The notes under the pieces are model-generated. The model was given only the letters and a program-made list of their open reading frames with translations, had not been told where the DNA came from and did not search any database. A DNA stretch of 64,000 bases, taken from NCBI RefSeq assembly GCF_030548295.1, contig NZ_JAUOSB010000003.1:62001-126000 (forward strand), given 5' to 3'. How positions within the stretch are numbered: the stretch's first letter is position 1; each line of letters starts with the position of its first letter. This DNA comes from Wenyingzhuangia sp. 2_MG-2023 (lineage in GTDB: Bacteria > Bacteroidota > Bacteroidia > Flavobacteriales > Flavobacteriaceae). Of the stretch, positions 34,096-43,088 are shown piece by piece. A program made the position numbers and the translations under genes.

Positions 34096-36569
34096 AAATA
34101 AAACACTTTTCATTTCTATTCCTATTTGTTTTTATATCGATATCTACAAATGCACAACGCTTGTATCGATTTAATGACAACGGAAAAACAAGTACCAAAG
34201 AATTTGATTTGATCGATACTAAATTAAATCTGAGTTTTGACTTTAGCGATCAAACAGTAAACGGTGAAGCATGGTTAACTTTAAAACCTCATTTTGACAG
34301 TACAGACAAATTGCAATTGGATGCAAAAAAAATGAACATCTATGAAGTGTCTCAAAATGGAAAAGCTTTAAAATTTTACAATTCTAAAGAAAAGTTAAAC
34401 ATCGATTTGCCAAAAATTTATACCCAAAATGATACGGTAAAATTGTACATCAAGTACAAAGGAAATCCCAATAAGGTTGAAAATAAAGGGGGAGTTGCTA
34501 TTACTGATGACAAAGGTTTGTACTTTATAAATCCTAATGGATTGGATAAAAACAAGCCAACACAGATTTGGTCTCAAGGAGAACCTGAGCAAAATAGCGT
34601 TTGGTTTCCTACGATAGACAAACCAAATCAGAAATCTACTGAGCAAATTACCATGACGGTTCCTTCTAAATACAAGACCCTGTCTAATGGATTGCTTATT
34701 TCTCAAAAAGAAAATGAAGATGGAACTAGAACTGATGTTTGGAAACAAACGTTGCCACATGCTCCGTATTTGTTTTTTGTAGGTGTGGGAGATTTTGAAA
34801 TCATCAAACACGAATGGAGAGGAAAAGAAGTGAGCTATTATGTAGAACCTGCTTACAAAGACAATGCAGAAGAGTTGTTTAAAAACACAAGTGAAATGCT
34901 AACGTTCTTTTCAGACCTGACAGGTGTAGAGTATGTTTGGGACAAGTACAGCCAGATTATTGTAAGAGATTATGTAAGTGGTGCTATGGAAAATACTGGA
35001 GCTGTAGTTCACGGAGAAAGTGCAATGTTGTCTAAAGGAGAATTGTTAGAAGATAATTCTTGGGAACCTGTAATTGCTCATGAATTGTTTCACCATTGGT
35101 TTGGAGATTTGGTAACCACCGAGAGTTGGGCAAATCTTACAGTGAATGAATCTTTTGCAAACTATTCAGAGTTTTTGTGGATAGAACACAAATACGGAGC
35201 AGACAAAGCTAATGAATACATGATCAAAACTAGAAGTAGGTATTTGGATAAAAATGCTTTGGCAGAAAATTATGGTAAACATTTGGTTCGTTACAATTAC
35301 AGCAAAAAAGATGACATGTTTGATGTGATTAGTTACAACAAAGGAGGAATGATCCTTCACATGCTTAGAAAATATTTAGGAGATGAAAAGTTTTTTGCAG
35401 GAATTAAAACTTATTTAAAAGCAAACAAATTTAAAGCTGCAGAAGCACACCAATTGCGTTTGGCTTTTGAAGAAGTGTCTGGAGAAGATTTGATGTGGTT
35501 TTTTAGCCAATGGTACTATAGCAATGGACATCCTAAGTTGAATGTTACTTTTCAAAAAGATTTGTTGACGAATAAGTTGAAAGTAAAAGTGACACAATCA
35601 GACAAAGAATTTGATTTTCCTTTAAAAATATCAGTTTACAAAAGTAAACTCATAGAAGAGTATCCTGTTTTTGTGGATGGTAAGGAAAAAATATTTGAGT
35701 TTTCTTTTGATAATGAGAAAGATATCAAGTTGATCAAAGTGAATTCAGATCATTCTTTGTTGGCAGAAATCACGGTTCCAGACTTAACCACAGAGGAATT
35801 GATTTACCAATATGAACATGTAAAGCATTTTGAAGATAGAAAAGATGCTTTGGAACAATTAAAAGACAAACAAGAAGATAAAGATGTATTGAAAGTTTTT
35901 GAAGCAGCCTTAGAAGATCCTTATGCGGGTATTCAAATTTTTGCGTTAGAAAACATCAATCTTGCTGAAAAGCACAAAAAGAAGAAGATTATTCGTGAAA
36001 TAGAGAAGCTTTCAGGTCATAAAAACCCAAATGTAGCTGCAGCAGCTATCTCTACGTTAGGAAAGTTGGTCAATCATGACTATATATCTATTTTCAAAAA
36101 AGGTTTGGAAAGTGAATCTCCTAAAGTAAAAGGAAACAGCTTGTTAGCCATGTTTTACGTAGACAAAGATCTTGCTAAGTCTTATGCAGATGGTTTGTCT
36201 AATGAGATTAAGGATGTTATTTATGTACCTCTTTTAAAAATGTACTTAGAAGACCGTAAAGACATTCATGTGAGCTTTGTAGCTAAGTATTTATTAACGG
36301 GTATGTACTTTATTCAAGACGAAAAATTGAAAGAAAGCTTTAAAGATGCTTTTGACTGGGTAGCGGCTACAGATAATGAAGAAGCTATCAAAGTTTTGGT
36401 AGATGATTTTGTTAAAAATGGAAATAAATATAGAAAATACAACTTTAATTTTGAGTGTATTAGACTTTTAAGACAGATTATAGACGTTCAAAATAAAACC
36501 AACAATGCGAATAAAGCTACTATTATAAGCTTGTTAGAGCAAGGTATTAGCGAATTGGCTAGTGAATAG
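34092..36569 (+). CDS. M1-family zinc aminopeptidase, secreted
   Basis: The 825-residue metallopeptidase has a signal peptide (about 1-21), an N-terminal beta domain, the substrate motif GAMENTGA and the zinc site HELFHH (H330, E331, H334). The third ligand is in NESFANY (Glu about 353). The C-terminal 270 residues are HEAT-like helical repeats. It removes N-terminal residues from peptides in the periplasm or outside. It is translationally coupled to apt. The length is close to other Bacteroidota M1 enzymes. Confidence 0.93.
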   Translation: MKIKHFSFLFLFVFISISTNAQRLYRFNDNGKTSTKEFDLIDTKLNLSFDFSDQTVNGEAWLTLKPHFDSTDKLQLDAKKMNIYEVSQNGKALKFYNSKEKLNIDLPKIYTQNDTVKLYIKYKGNPNKVENKGGVAITDDKGLYFINPNGLDKNKPTQIWSQGEPEQNSVWFPTIDKPNQKSTEQITMTVPSKYKTLSNGLLISQKENEDGTRTDVWKQTLPHAPYLFFVGVGDFEIIKHEWRGKEVSYYVEPAYKDNAEELFKNTSEMLTFFSDLTGVEYVWDKYSQIIVRDYVSGAMENTGAVVHGESAMLSKGELLEDNSWEPVIAHELFHHWFGDLVTTESWANLTVNESFANYSEFLWIEHKYGADKANEYMIKTRSRYLDKNALAENYGKHLVRYNYSKKDDMFDVISYNKGGMILHMLRKYLGDEKFFAGIKTYLKANKFKAAEAHQLRLAFEEVSGEDLMWFFSQWYYSNGHPKLNVTFQKDLLTNKLKVKVTQSDKEFDFPLKISVYKSKLIEEYPVFVDGKEKIFEFSFDNEKDIKLIKVNSDHSLLAEITVPDLTTEELIYQYEHVKHFEDRKDALEQLKDKQEDKDVLKVFEAALEDPYAGIQIFALENINLAEKHKKKKIIREIEKLSGHKNPNVAAAAISTLGKLVNHDYISIFKKGLESESPKVKGNSLLAMFYVDKDLAKSYADGLSNEIKDVIYVPLLKMYLEDRKDIHVSFVAKYLLTGMYFIQDEKLKESFKDAFDWVAATDNEEAIKVLVDDFVKNGNKYRKYNFNFECIRLLRQIIDVQNKTNNANKATIISLLEQGISELASE

Positions 36570-36592
36570 TAGTATCTTATATAAATAGTCCT

Positions 36593-37021
36593 TTAAGGGT
36601 TTGTGTACTCCTTAAAAGTACCATTCTTATAAAAAATAACAATCCTTTCTATTGATGAAGGGGTTGTTATTTTTTTGTCTTCATCCCAAACAGTCTCTTT
36701 TTGCTGTACACTTTGTTCTGCGGCTGGTTCTGTACTGCTAAAAAGGTTTTGTGGATTCTTTTTAGGAGGTAGATCAGCAATTACTTCATTTTCTTTCTTA
36801 GGAAAACTTCCTTTCCCATATAGCAACCAGTCTAAAGTGATTTCTTTATAGGTATTTGCCATTTTTAAGACAAACTCTAAGCTAGGTTTGTTTCTACCTG
36901 ACAGTAAATGTGAAATACTAGAACGCTGTACTTTGATCTCATCCGCAAATGTAGCAGCAGTCAAATTGTAATAATCAAAGACTTTGTGGAGCCTCGTAAT
37001 AAAGTCATCATTGTTTAACAT
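36593..37021 (-). CDS. XRE-family transcriptional regulator
   Basis: The 142-residue DNA-binding protein has a Cro/CI-type helix-turn-helix at about residues 6-62 (AATFADEIKVQRSSISHLLSGRNKPSLEFVLKMAN), followed by a Pro/Glu-rich linker and a short C-terminal segment (IERIVIFYKNGTFKEYTNP). The recognition helix SSISHLLSGR is intact. Its upstream region carries palindromes that overlap the -7 boxes, one of them 40 bases from its own start, so it may repress itself and the divergent carboxypeptidase gene (inference). Family relatives occur as single chromosomal regulators in Flavobacteriaceae. Confidence 0.85.
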   Translation of the reverse strand: MLNNDDFITRLHKVFDYYNLTAATFADEIKVQRSSISHLLSGRNKPSLEFVLKMANTYKEITLDWLLYGKGSFPKKENEVIADLPPKKNPQNLFSSTEPAAEQSVQQKETVWDEDKKITTPSSIERIVIFYKNGTFKEYTNP

Positions 37022-37060
37022 TGTAAATTAAGGTTTTAGAATGGATTAGAACAATACTAG

Positions 37061-37339
37061 TTACAAATGTAATCAATCTGTAATTAAGATACAATAGATA
37101 GGAGTAATTCGGTTGATTATGGCTCTATTTAACACTAATTAACATACTGTAATATACTGTTATATAACTTATTAAAGATTGTTAACTGTATAATTATATA
37201 GTCTTGTGTTTTGCAGTCAATTCGTGTAATCCTATGTCTAAACCAGTAAACACGTAATATACTTTTGTAAGAAATAATTCAACCCAATGGTTACTTATGT
37301 AAATTACATTTGTAAACAAAAGGTTGATTACTTTTGTAA
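37061..37339. promoter_or_regulatory. cluster of palindromic -7 boxes (TTACwwwTGTAA) between divergent genes
   Basis: The 12-base palindrome TTAC-N4-GTAA occurs at 37061-37072 (TTACAAATGTAA), 37291-37302 (TTACTTATGTAA), 37304-37315 (TTACATTTGTAA) and 37328-37339 (TTACTTTTGTAA). A one-mismatch copy is at 37259-37270. Several copies contain TAnnTTTG, so they double as -7 boxes. The 37061 copy reads TACATTTG on the minus strand, in place for the XRE gene. The 37328 copy ends two bases before the carboxypeptidase ATG. This fills the 320-base gap, which has no gene. Confidence 0.6.
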
Positions 37340-37340
37340 C

Positions 37341-38399
37341 ATGAATGCAATTGAATTGAATACTATAGAAAATTGGTACGGTACTAATTTAGAAGACAAA
37401 TTAAAAGGCCGTAGAATTGTTTTGGAAGACATTGAACCGATTCTGAAACAATTAAAGACTCCTTTTGAACTTTCAAAAATTGGAACGTCAGAAAGAGGAA
37501 AAAATATTTATCAAGTAAAAATTGGTACAGGACCCAAAAAAATTCTTTTATGGTCTCAGATGCACGGAAACGAAAGCACTGGAACCAAAGCTTTGTTTGA
37601 CTTGTTTAAATACTTAGAACAACATCTTAATAATAAAGACTCTTTTGTGGATGATTTGTTAAGTACATGTACGTTGGTTTTTATTCCGATGTTGAATCCT
37701 GATGGGTCTGAAGCTTTTACTAGAGTCAACGCTAATGATGTAGATTTAAATCGTGATGCTGTAGCTTTAGAAGCTAAGGAAAGTCTTTTGCTACGTAATG
37801 TATTAGACACCTTTGCACCTGAGTTTTGTTTCAACCTACACGACCAACGAACCATTTTTAATGTTGAGGGGTTTAAAAATCCTGCTACTGTTTCCTTTTT
37901 AGCTCCTTCTATAGATGTAGAAAGAACGCTTACAGAAGGGAGAAAAGAAACCATGTCAGTTATCGTAGCAATGAACCAAATTCTGCAGAAATTGATCCCT
38001 AATCACGTAGGAAGGTACACAGATGAGTTTTATCCAACGGCAACAGGAGATAATTTCCAAAAGCTTGGTTACAACACCATTTTAATAGAGGCTGGACATT
38101 ATTTGAATGATTATGATAGAGAAATCGTAAGGAAATATAACTTTTATTCGATTTTAAGCGGTTTAAACTACCTAACCTACACTCAAAAACATACCAATTA
38201 TGAGCCTTATTTTGACATTCCAAACAATGGAAAACAAAATTTTGACGTAATTTTAAGAAATTTTAAAGTTGACACAAATCAACATGAAGACGTTGCTTTT
38301 CAATATGATTATGAGGTAGTTAACCATAAGTTAATTACAAAATTAGTAGAGTATAAAAGAGGAGATTTATCAAAATATAATGGATATAATGAGTTTTAG
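37341..38399 (+). CDS. M14-family zinc carboxypeptidase-like protein
   Basis: The frame is open from 37287, but the Met at 37341 begins the conserved part and lies right after the last promoter box, so I use it. The protein (about 352 residues) has the M14 zinc ligands H75 and E78 in MHGNESTG, NPDGSEAFTR, the substrate motif VDLNRDA, the third ligand in FNLHDQR and the catalytic Glu in LIEAGHY. It lacks a signal peptide, so it is probably cytoplasmic. It cuts C-terminal residues from peptides or cell-wall fragments. It is preceded by a divergent XRE gene. Confidence 0.87.
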   Translation: MNAIELNTIENWYGTNLEDKLKGRRIVLEDIEPILKQLKTPFELSKIGTSERGKNIYQVKIGTGPKKILLWSQMHGNESTGTKALFDLFKYLEQHLNNKDSFVDDLLSTCTLVFIPMLNPDGSEAFTRVNANDVDLNRDAVALEAKESLLLRNVLDTFAPEFCFNLHDQRTIFNVEGFKNPATVSFLAPSIDVERTLTEGRKETMSVIVAMNQILQKLIPNHVGRYTDEFYPTATGDNFQKLGYNTILIEAGHYLNDYDREIVRKYNFYSILSGLNYLTYTQKHTNYEPYFDIPNNGKQNFDVILRNFKVDTNQHEDVAFQYDYEVVNHKLITKLVEYKRGDLSKYNGYNEF

Positions 38400-38464
38400 T
38401 TTAAATTTTCATTAAGAATAGCTATATTTAAATTGTAAATACACAATAAACTTTGAAATTATTG

Positions 38465-38472
38465 TAATTTTG
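38465..38472 (+). promoter_or_regulatory. -7 box of lrp-type gene
   Basis: TAATTTTG, followed by TAAATTG, lies 35 bases before the start. GTAAxxxTGTAA direct repeats around it could be an autoregulatory site. Confidence 0.4.
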
Positions 38473-38506
38473 TAAATTGAAAACAAAGTAGTAAGCATCC
38501 CAAGCC

Positions 38507-38986
38507 ATGAAAAAACATCATTTAGACGAAATAGATCATCAGATATTAGATATGCTAATTGACAATGCAAGAACTCCATTTACGGACATTGCGAAAAAAT
38601 TATTAGTATCCGCAGGAACCATACACGTTCGTGTGAAGAAAATGGAAGAAGAAGGAATCATTAAAGGTTCTACTTTAACCTTAGATTATGAAAAAATGGA
38701 ATACAATTTTATAGCTCACGTTGGGTTGTATTTAAATAGTAGTTCCAAAATTAGAGAGGTGTTAAATGCTTTGGAACAAATTCCAAATGTAACTGTAGCT
38801 TATATTACAGCAGGTAAATACAATATTTTCTGTAAAATTAGAGCAAAAGATACCAACCAAGCAAAAGATATTATTTTCTCTATAGATGCTATTGACGGTG
38901 TGAATAGAACCGAAACAATGATTTCTATGGAAGAAAGCATCAATGATAAAAAACGTATGATGCACGCAATTTTTAAAGATTATTAA
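38507..38986 (+). CDS. Lrp/AsnC-family transcriptional regulator
   Basis: The 159-residue regulator has a winged helix-turn-helix (residues 8-62; DHQILDMLIDNARTPF, then KKLLVSAGTIHVRVKKMEEEGIIKGST) and a C-terminal RAM ligand-binding domain (70-145). It probably senses an amino acid and controls metabolism. It ends at a terminator, and the next gene starts shortly after. Confidence 0.93.
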   Translation: MKKHHLDEIDHQILDMLIDNARTPFTDIAKKLLVSAGTIHVRVKKMEEEGIIKGSTLTLDYEKMEYNFIAHVGLYLNSSSKIREVLNALEQIPNVTVAYITAGKYNIFCKIRAKDTNQAKDIIFSIDAIDGVNRTETMISMEESINDKKRMMHAIFKDY

Positions 38987-39006
38987 AATTCGGCACAAAC
39001 TGTAAG

Positions 39007-39041
39007 AAACACCTTGGCAATACTACTAAGGTGTTTTTTTA
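39007..39041 (+). terminator. terminator of lrp-type gene
   Basis: AACACCTT and AAGGTGTT flank GGCAATACTACT and run into TTTTTTT. Confidence 0.8.
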
Positions 39042-39059
39042 TGTCGTATTTTAATAAAA

Positions 39060-40229
39060 ATGAGTAAAGAAGATCCTACAAACATTCAAGTTAGTGCTAA
39101 TCTCTCCTTTTGCTATTCTTTTGGGTTGTCCAAAATAGAGCAAGACTGGAGCAAGGCTTGTGGTCACAATACATATTTGTCCGTTTCTTATCTAAAAGCT
39201 TTGCAAGAGAGTGCTATTTCTTATACAGAACATCTATATGTTGTGTGTTATCAAGATCAGCAGCCCATTGGTGTTGCTTATTTTCAACGAATAGAAGTTA
39301 AGGATACCTTTTTCTCACAAAAAAAATTCCCTCATAAAATCAACGCTAGAATGCGTTCTCTTATTTTGAAAAAAATGAAAGGGAATTTGTTGTTGTGCGG
39401 AAATTTTTTTGCGACAGGTGTCAATGGTTTTTATTTTAAAGAAACTAAATTATCGGAATTATTGCCCAAAGTGGTTGACAAACTGATAGCGCATCTTCAA
39501 CAAAACAACCAAAAGGTCAACTTTGTGATGTACAAAGAATTTTGGATGGATAAAAACACCTCATTCCAAAAATTTCTAAACAAAAAACACGAACGTTTTC
39601 AGATTGATGTAAACATGATTCTTTCCATCAATCCTTCTTGGACTTCTTTTGAGGATTATTTAAATTCTATGACCACCAAATACAGAACACGTGCCAAGGG
39701 AATTTATAAAAAAACCAATCATATTCTTTATAGAGATTTTTCTGCTTTAGAAATTTTACAGTATCAACTAGAAATAAATGAACTGTTTGCTTCCGTACTA
39801 AAAACGTCTAGTTTTAATATGGTACAGCCCAATGTCAGGAGTTTTTACGAACTAAAATTAGCGTTAAAAGAAGCCTTTGTTTTTAGAGGTTATTTTGAGC
39901 AAGATACAATGGTGGCTTTTAGCATTGCTTGTAAAAATCTGAATTATATAGATGCCAGTTATGTTGGAATTGACTACAGTGTAAATAACAAAACACCAAT
40001 TTACCAAAGACTGCTGTACGATTATGTAGTTTTGGCAATAGAAAATAGAGTAGAGGAGTTGCGTTTGGGTAGAACCGCAGAAATTATGAAAAGTAGTTTG
40101 GGAGCGTTGCCTGTACCTATGAATCTCTACGCAAAACACACAAATCCGTGGTTGCATGCAATTCTAAAACCTTTGTTGGTATATGTACAGCCCAGCACCT
40201 TTGAAATTAGAAGACCCTTTAAAAATTAA
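39060..40229 (+). CDS. GNAT-like acyltransferase (FemAB/CelD type)
   Basis: The 389-residue protein has no signal peptide. It resembles large GNAT-fold proteins with two acetyltransferase-like halves: an N-terminal YVVCYQDQQPIGVAYFQRIEV and a C-terminal FEQDTMVAFSIACKNLNYIDASYVGID..YQRLLYDYVVLAIENRVEELRLGRTAEIMKSSLG. The ELRLGRT phrase is the conserved end of the fold. The substrate is unknown. It starts 20 bases after the terminator of the lrp gene. Confidence 0.7.
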   Translation: MSKEDPTNIQVSANLSFCYSFGLSKIEQDWSKACGHNTYLSVSYLKALQESAISYTEHLYVVCYQDQQPIGVAYFQRIEVKDTFFSQKKFPHKINARMRSLILKKMKGNLLLCGNFFATGVNGFYFKETKLSELLPKVVDKLIAHLQQNNQKVNFVMYKEFWMDKNTSFQKFLNKKHERFQIDVNMILSINPSWTSFEDYLNSMTTKYRTRAKGIYKKTNHILYRDFSALEILQYQLEINELFASVLKTSSFNMVQPNVRSFYELKLALKEAFVFRGYFEQDTMVAFSIACKNLNYIDASYVGIDYSVNNKTPIYQRLLYDYVVLAIENRVEELRLGRTAEIMKSSLGALPVPMNLYAKHTNPWLHAILKPLLVYVQPSTFEIRRPFKN

Positions 40230-40314
40230 AACTTCAATTTTTAAAATTGTGTAGACTATTGATAATAAGATTTTTAAGTTCGTGTACATTTGATGTTCTT
40301 TTGCCTAACTAACT

Positions 40315-40401
40315 TTAAAAATATTTTTTGTAATACCAAATAAAGCAGTTGAACAAGAGAACCAATACAGAAATTAGACAGGTCATAAAATAGAAAGACA
40401 T
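40315..40401 (-). CDS. possible 28-aa membrane micro-protein
   Basis: This is a short open frame, ATG to TAA, in the 327-base gap between the acyltransferase and helicase genes. The product is MSFYFMTCLISVLVLL followed by FNCFIWYYKKYF: one hydrophobic helix and a basic tail, typical of bacterial membrane micro-proteins. No good -7 box is visible. Besides the helicase promoter, the rest of 40230-40556 shows nothing else. Confidence 0.3.
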   Translation of the reverse strand: MSFYFMTCLISVLVLLFNCFIWYYKKYF

Positions 40402-40529
40402 GTTTATTTAACGCAAAAACTTGTCTTTATAGAGGTAATATTATTCGTTCATAAATTCAAATCAATTCTAAATACAACATTTGTTTGTTAAAAGTTGCTC
40501 AATAATTTCGTGAAACTTCAAAAACTGCG

Positions 40530-40537
40530 TAATTTTG
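40530..40537 (+). promoter_or_regulatory. -7 box of helicase gene
   Basis: TAATTTTG lies 19 bases before the ATG at 40557, implying a leader of about 13 nt. Confidence 0.5.
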
Positions 40538-40556
40538 CAAAACTCAAAAACAGTAT

Positions 40557-42074
40557 ATGGAATTGGATGTAACCAAGAAAACCCCCAAAAAGAAAGAGCT
40601 ATACGATTATCAAAAAGAAAATATTGATAAGGTTTTTGAAAAAATCGAAACAAAAGATTCCAATTATAATTTAGTCTTTCAGTTGCCTACAGGTGGTGGA
40701 AAAACAGTTATATTTTCGGAAATTGCCAGACGATTTATCAAAGAAAAAGCAAAGAAAGTTCTGATATTGACCCATAGAATTGAGTTGAGTAGTCAAACCT
40801 CTAAAATGCTGAATGAGTTTGGAGTTGCCAACAAGGTGATTACTAGTGATGTAAAGTCATTAGACGATCAGTCTGAGTTCAATTGTTTTGTGGCGATGGT
40901 TGAAACTTTGAAAAACCGATTGAATGATGATTTGCTAGACATGAAAGATGTTAGTATGGTTATTATTGATGAGGCTCACTACAATTCTTTCCGTAAATTA
41001 TTCAAATACTTTCAAGATTGTTTTATTCTTGGAGTTACCGCTACACCTCTGAGTTCAAACATCAAATTGCCGATGAATGAAATATACAATGAGTTGTTGG
41101 TGGGAGAACCTATTTCTACATTGATAGATCGTGGTTTTTTAGCAAAAGCAACTACCTATACGTATGATGTGGCTCTTGGTGGTTTGAAAGTGGGAATTAA
41201 TGGAGATTATACTGTAAAATCTTCGGACGATTTGTACACCAGTAACATTATGCAAGACAAGTTGTTGAGTGCTTATCTTGAACAATCTTTGGGAAAGAAA
41301 ACGTTGATTTTCAACAACGGTATCAATACTTCTTGGCATGTGTACGATACTTTTAAAGCCGCTGGTTATGACAATGTTCGTCATTTAGACAACACCTTTT
41401 CTAAGCAGGAGAGGAGCGACATTCTAAAATGGTTTAAGCACACACCTGATGCCATTTTAACTTCTGTAAGTATTTTGACTACTGGTTTTGATGAACCTAG
41501 TGTGGATACCATTATTTTGAACAGAGCAACCAAATCCATCACGTTGTATTACCAAATGATTGGTCGTGGATCTCGTGTGTTTAAAGACAAAAAGAACTTT
41601 AGTGTGATTGATTTAGGAAACAATGCTGCTCGTTTTGGTCTGTGGAGTGCTCCAATCAACTGGAAACGTATTTTTAAATCTCCGGATTATTATTTAGACA
41701 ATCTGATCAATGACGAAGAAATAGAACGTCAGTTTGTGTACGATATGCCTAAAGAAATTAGAGAAAAGTTTAAAAACTCTAAAGACATTTCTTTCAAAGT
41801 AAAAGAAGAATACGACAAAGCAATCAAGAGAGGAATCAAATCTAAAATTGTGTTGGACAAGTCTGTAGAGCAACACGCACAAATGTGTTTTGAAAACGCA
41901 GAAGATGTTTTTGATGCTAGAGATTTGGCTATTTTGTTGGAAGAAGACATTAAGGATAGAATTAAAAAATACTCTCACTACATGATCAAAAGTACCAAAA
42001 ACTACATCATGTGGCTAGAAGAAGATTACAAGCGAAAGCTGAACACAGCTATCAATATGAAGTTTAAAGAATAA
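40557..42074 (+). CDS. SF2 DEAD/DEAH-box helicase
   Basis: The 505-residue helicase has motif I PTGGGKT, motif Ia LTHRIEL, motif II IIDEAHY (DEAH), motif III VTATP, motif V TGFDEPSVD and motif VI MIGRGSR. It is related to the UvrB/RecG-like and restriction-subunit SF2 group (HepA/SSL2 type) and acts on DNA or RNA. The C-terminal 120 residues are helical. It is a single gene in Flavobacteriia chromosomes, with no nuclease partner next to it. The role is likely repair or RNA metabolism. Confidence 0.88.
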   Translation: MELDVTKKTPKKKELYDYQKENIDKVFEKIETKDSNYNLVFQLPTGGGKTVIFSEIARRFIKEKAKKVLILTHRIELSSQTSKMLNEFGVANKVITSDVKSLDDQSEFNCFVAMVETLKNRLNDDLLDMKDVSMVIIDEAHYNSFRKLFKYFQDCFILGVTATPLSSNIKLPMNEIYNELLVGEPISTLIDRGFLAKATTYTYDVALGGLKVGINGDYTVKSSDDLYTSNIMQDKLLSAYLEQSLGKKTLIFNNGINTSWHVYDTFKAAGYDNVRHLDNTFSKQERSDILKWFKHTPDAILTSVSILTTGFDEPSVDTIILNRATKSITLYYQMIGRGSRVFKDKKNFSVIDLGNNAARFGLWSAPINWKRIFKSPDYYLDNLINDEEIERQFVYDMPKEIREKFKNSKDISFKVKEEYDKAIKRGIKSKIVLDKSVEQHAQMCFENAEDVFDARDLAILLEEDIKDRIKKYSHYMIKSTKNYIMWLEEDYKRKLNTAINMKFKE

Positions 42075-42162
42075 TCTTCATATTTTTCTAATATAATTGA
42101 GAGAAAGAAATTTTTATACACCGAATCTTATTAATTTTATAAGACATAAAAACAAAATAAAA

Positions 42163-42849
42163 ATGAGAAATTTTTTTAGAAATACACTATTGGTGTGTTT
42201 GAGTGCTAGTATGTTTGTAGGTTGTTCTAGTATGAACAGCACAACCAAAGGAGGATTGTTAGGTACAGGTGCAGGTGCTGCTATTGGTGCCGGAATTGGA
42301 GCTTTGATTGGTGGTAAAAAAGGGGCTGCTATTGGAGCTATTGGTGGTGCTGCTGTAGGTGGAACTACAGGTGTTATTATTGGAAAAAAAATGGACAAAC
42401 AAGCTGAGGAATTAAGAAACTCTATTCCTGGTGCTCAAGTTTATAGAGTTGGTGAAGGAATTGACGTTGTTTTTGATGAAGGAGCTGGAATTTATTTTGC
42501 TTCTAACGGAACAGTTATTAACCAAGACACCAAAAACACTTTGACAAAATTAGCTGAAGTATTGACCAAATATCCTGAAACAAATTTATTTGTAACTGGA
42601 CATACTGATGCTGATGGTGCGGAAGCTTACAATTTAACATTGTCTAAAAAAAGAGCACAATCTGTAGCTTCTTACTTACAAACTTTAGGAGTTCCTGCTG
42701 ATAGATTTACTGTAAAAGGTGAAGGTGAATTGTTACCAATTGCTGACAATTCTACTGCTGTAGGTAAAGCTAAAAACAGAAGAGTTGAATTGGCTATTAT
42801 TGCGAACGAAACCATGATCAAACAAGCTGAAGAAGAAGCTAAAAAATAA
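42163..42849 (+). CDS. OmpA-family lipoprotein with glycine-zipper domain
   Basis: The frame is open from 42097, but the ATG at 42163 gives a lipoprotein signal (MRNFFRNTLLVCLSASMFVGCSS), so I use it. A glycine-zipper region follows (LLGTGAGAAIGAGIGALIGG..GAAIGAIGGAAVGG, about 30-75), then an OmpA-like peptidoglycan-binding domain (about 105-215) with TGHTDADG and NRRVELAI. It tethers the outer membrane to the wall. A terminator follows at 42855. Confidence 0.93.
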   Translation: MRNFFRNTLLVCLSASMFVGCSSMNSTTKGGLLGTGAGAAIGAGIGALIGGKKGAAIGAIGGAAVGGTTGVIIGKKMDKQAEELRNSIPGAQVYRVGEGIDVVFDEGAGIYFASNGTVINQDTKNTLTKLAEVLTKYPETNLFVTGHTDADGAEAYNLTLSKKRAQSVASYLQTLGVPADRFTVKGEGELLPIADNSTAVGKAKNRRVELAIIANETMIKQAEEEAKK

Positions 42850-42854
42850 CATAC

Positions 42855-42884
42855 AAAGGACTGTGATTTTTGCAGTCCTTTTCT
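42855..42884 (+). terminator. terminator of OmpA lipoprotein gene
   Basis: AAAGGACTG and CAGTCCTTTT flank TGATTTTTG. The sequence 42885-43088 beyond it is AT-rich and shows no gene. Confidence 0.85.
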
Positions 42885-43088
42885 TTAATAAATTCTATTT
42901 AACATAATATAAATTATAATACATATGTTGTCATTGTTATTTTATAAGAGAATTCCATTTGGTAGCTATAATAATGTAAAATTATCCTCTTGCTAAAATC
43001 ACTCGTATTATTTTTAAACACAATTTTCCAACGCTTGCAACCGAACAAAAGCTCACTTCTTTAATTTTAACTTCTATTTAATATAATA

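Noticed and set aside
37291-37302. Start of the M14 carboxypeptidase upstream at 37287
   Set aside because: The extra residues come from palindromic promoter sequence (TTAC...GTAA copies) and are not conserved-looking. The Met at 37341 fits better.
40557-42074. Helicase subunit of a restriction or defence system
   Set aside because: Motifs fit the restriction-type SF2 group, but no nuclease, methylase or specificity subunit is adjacent, and the neighbours are chromosomal housekeeping genes.
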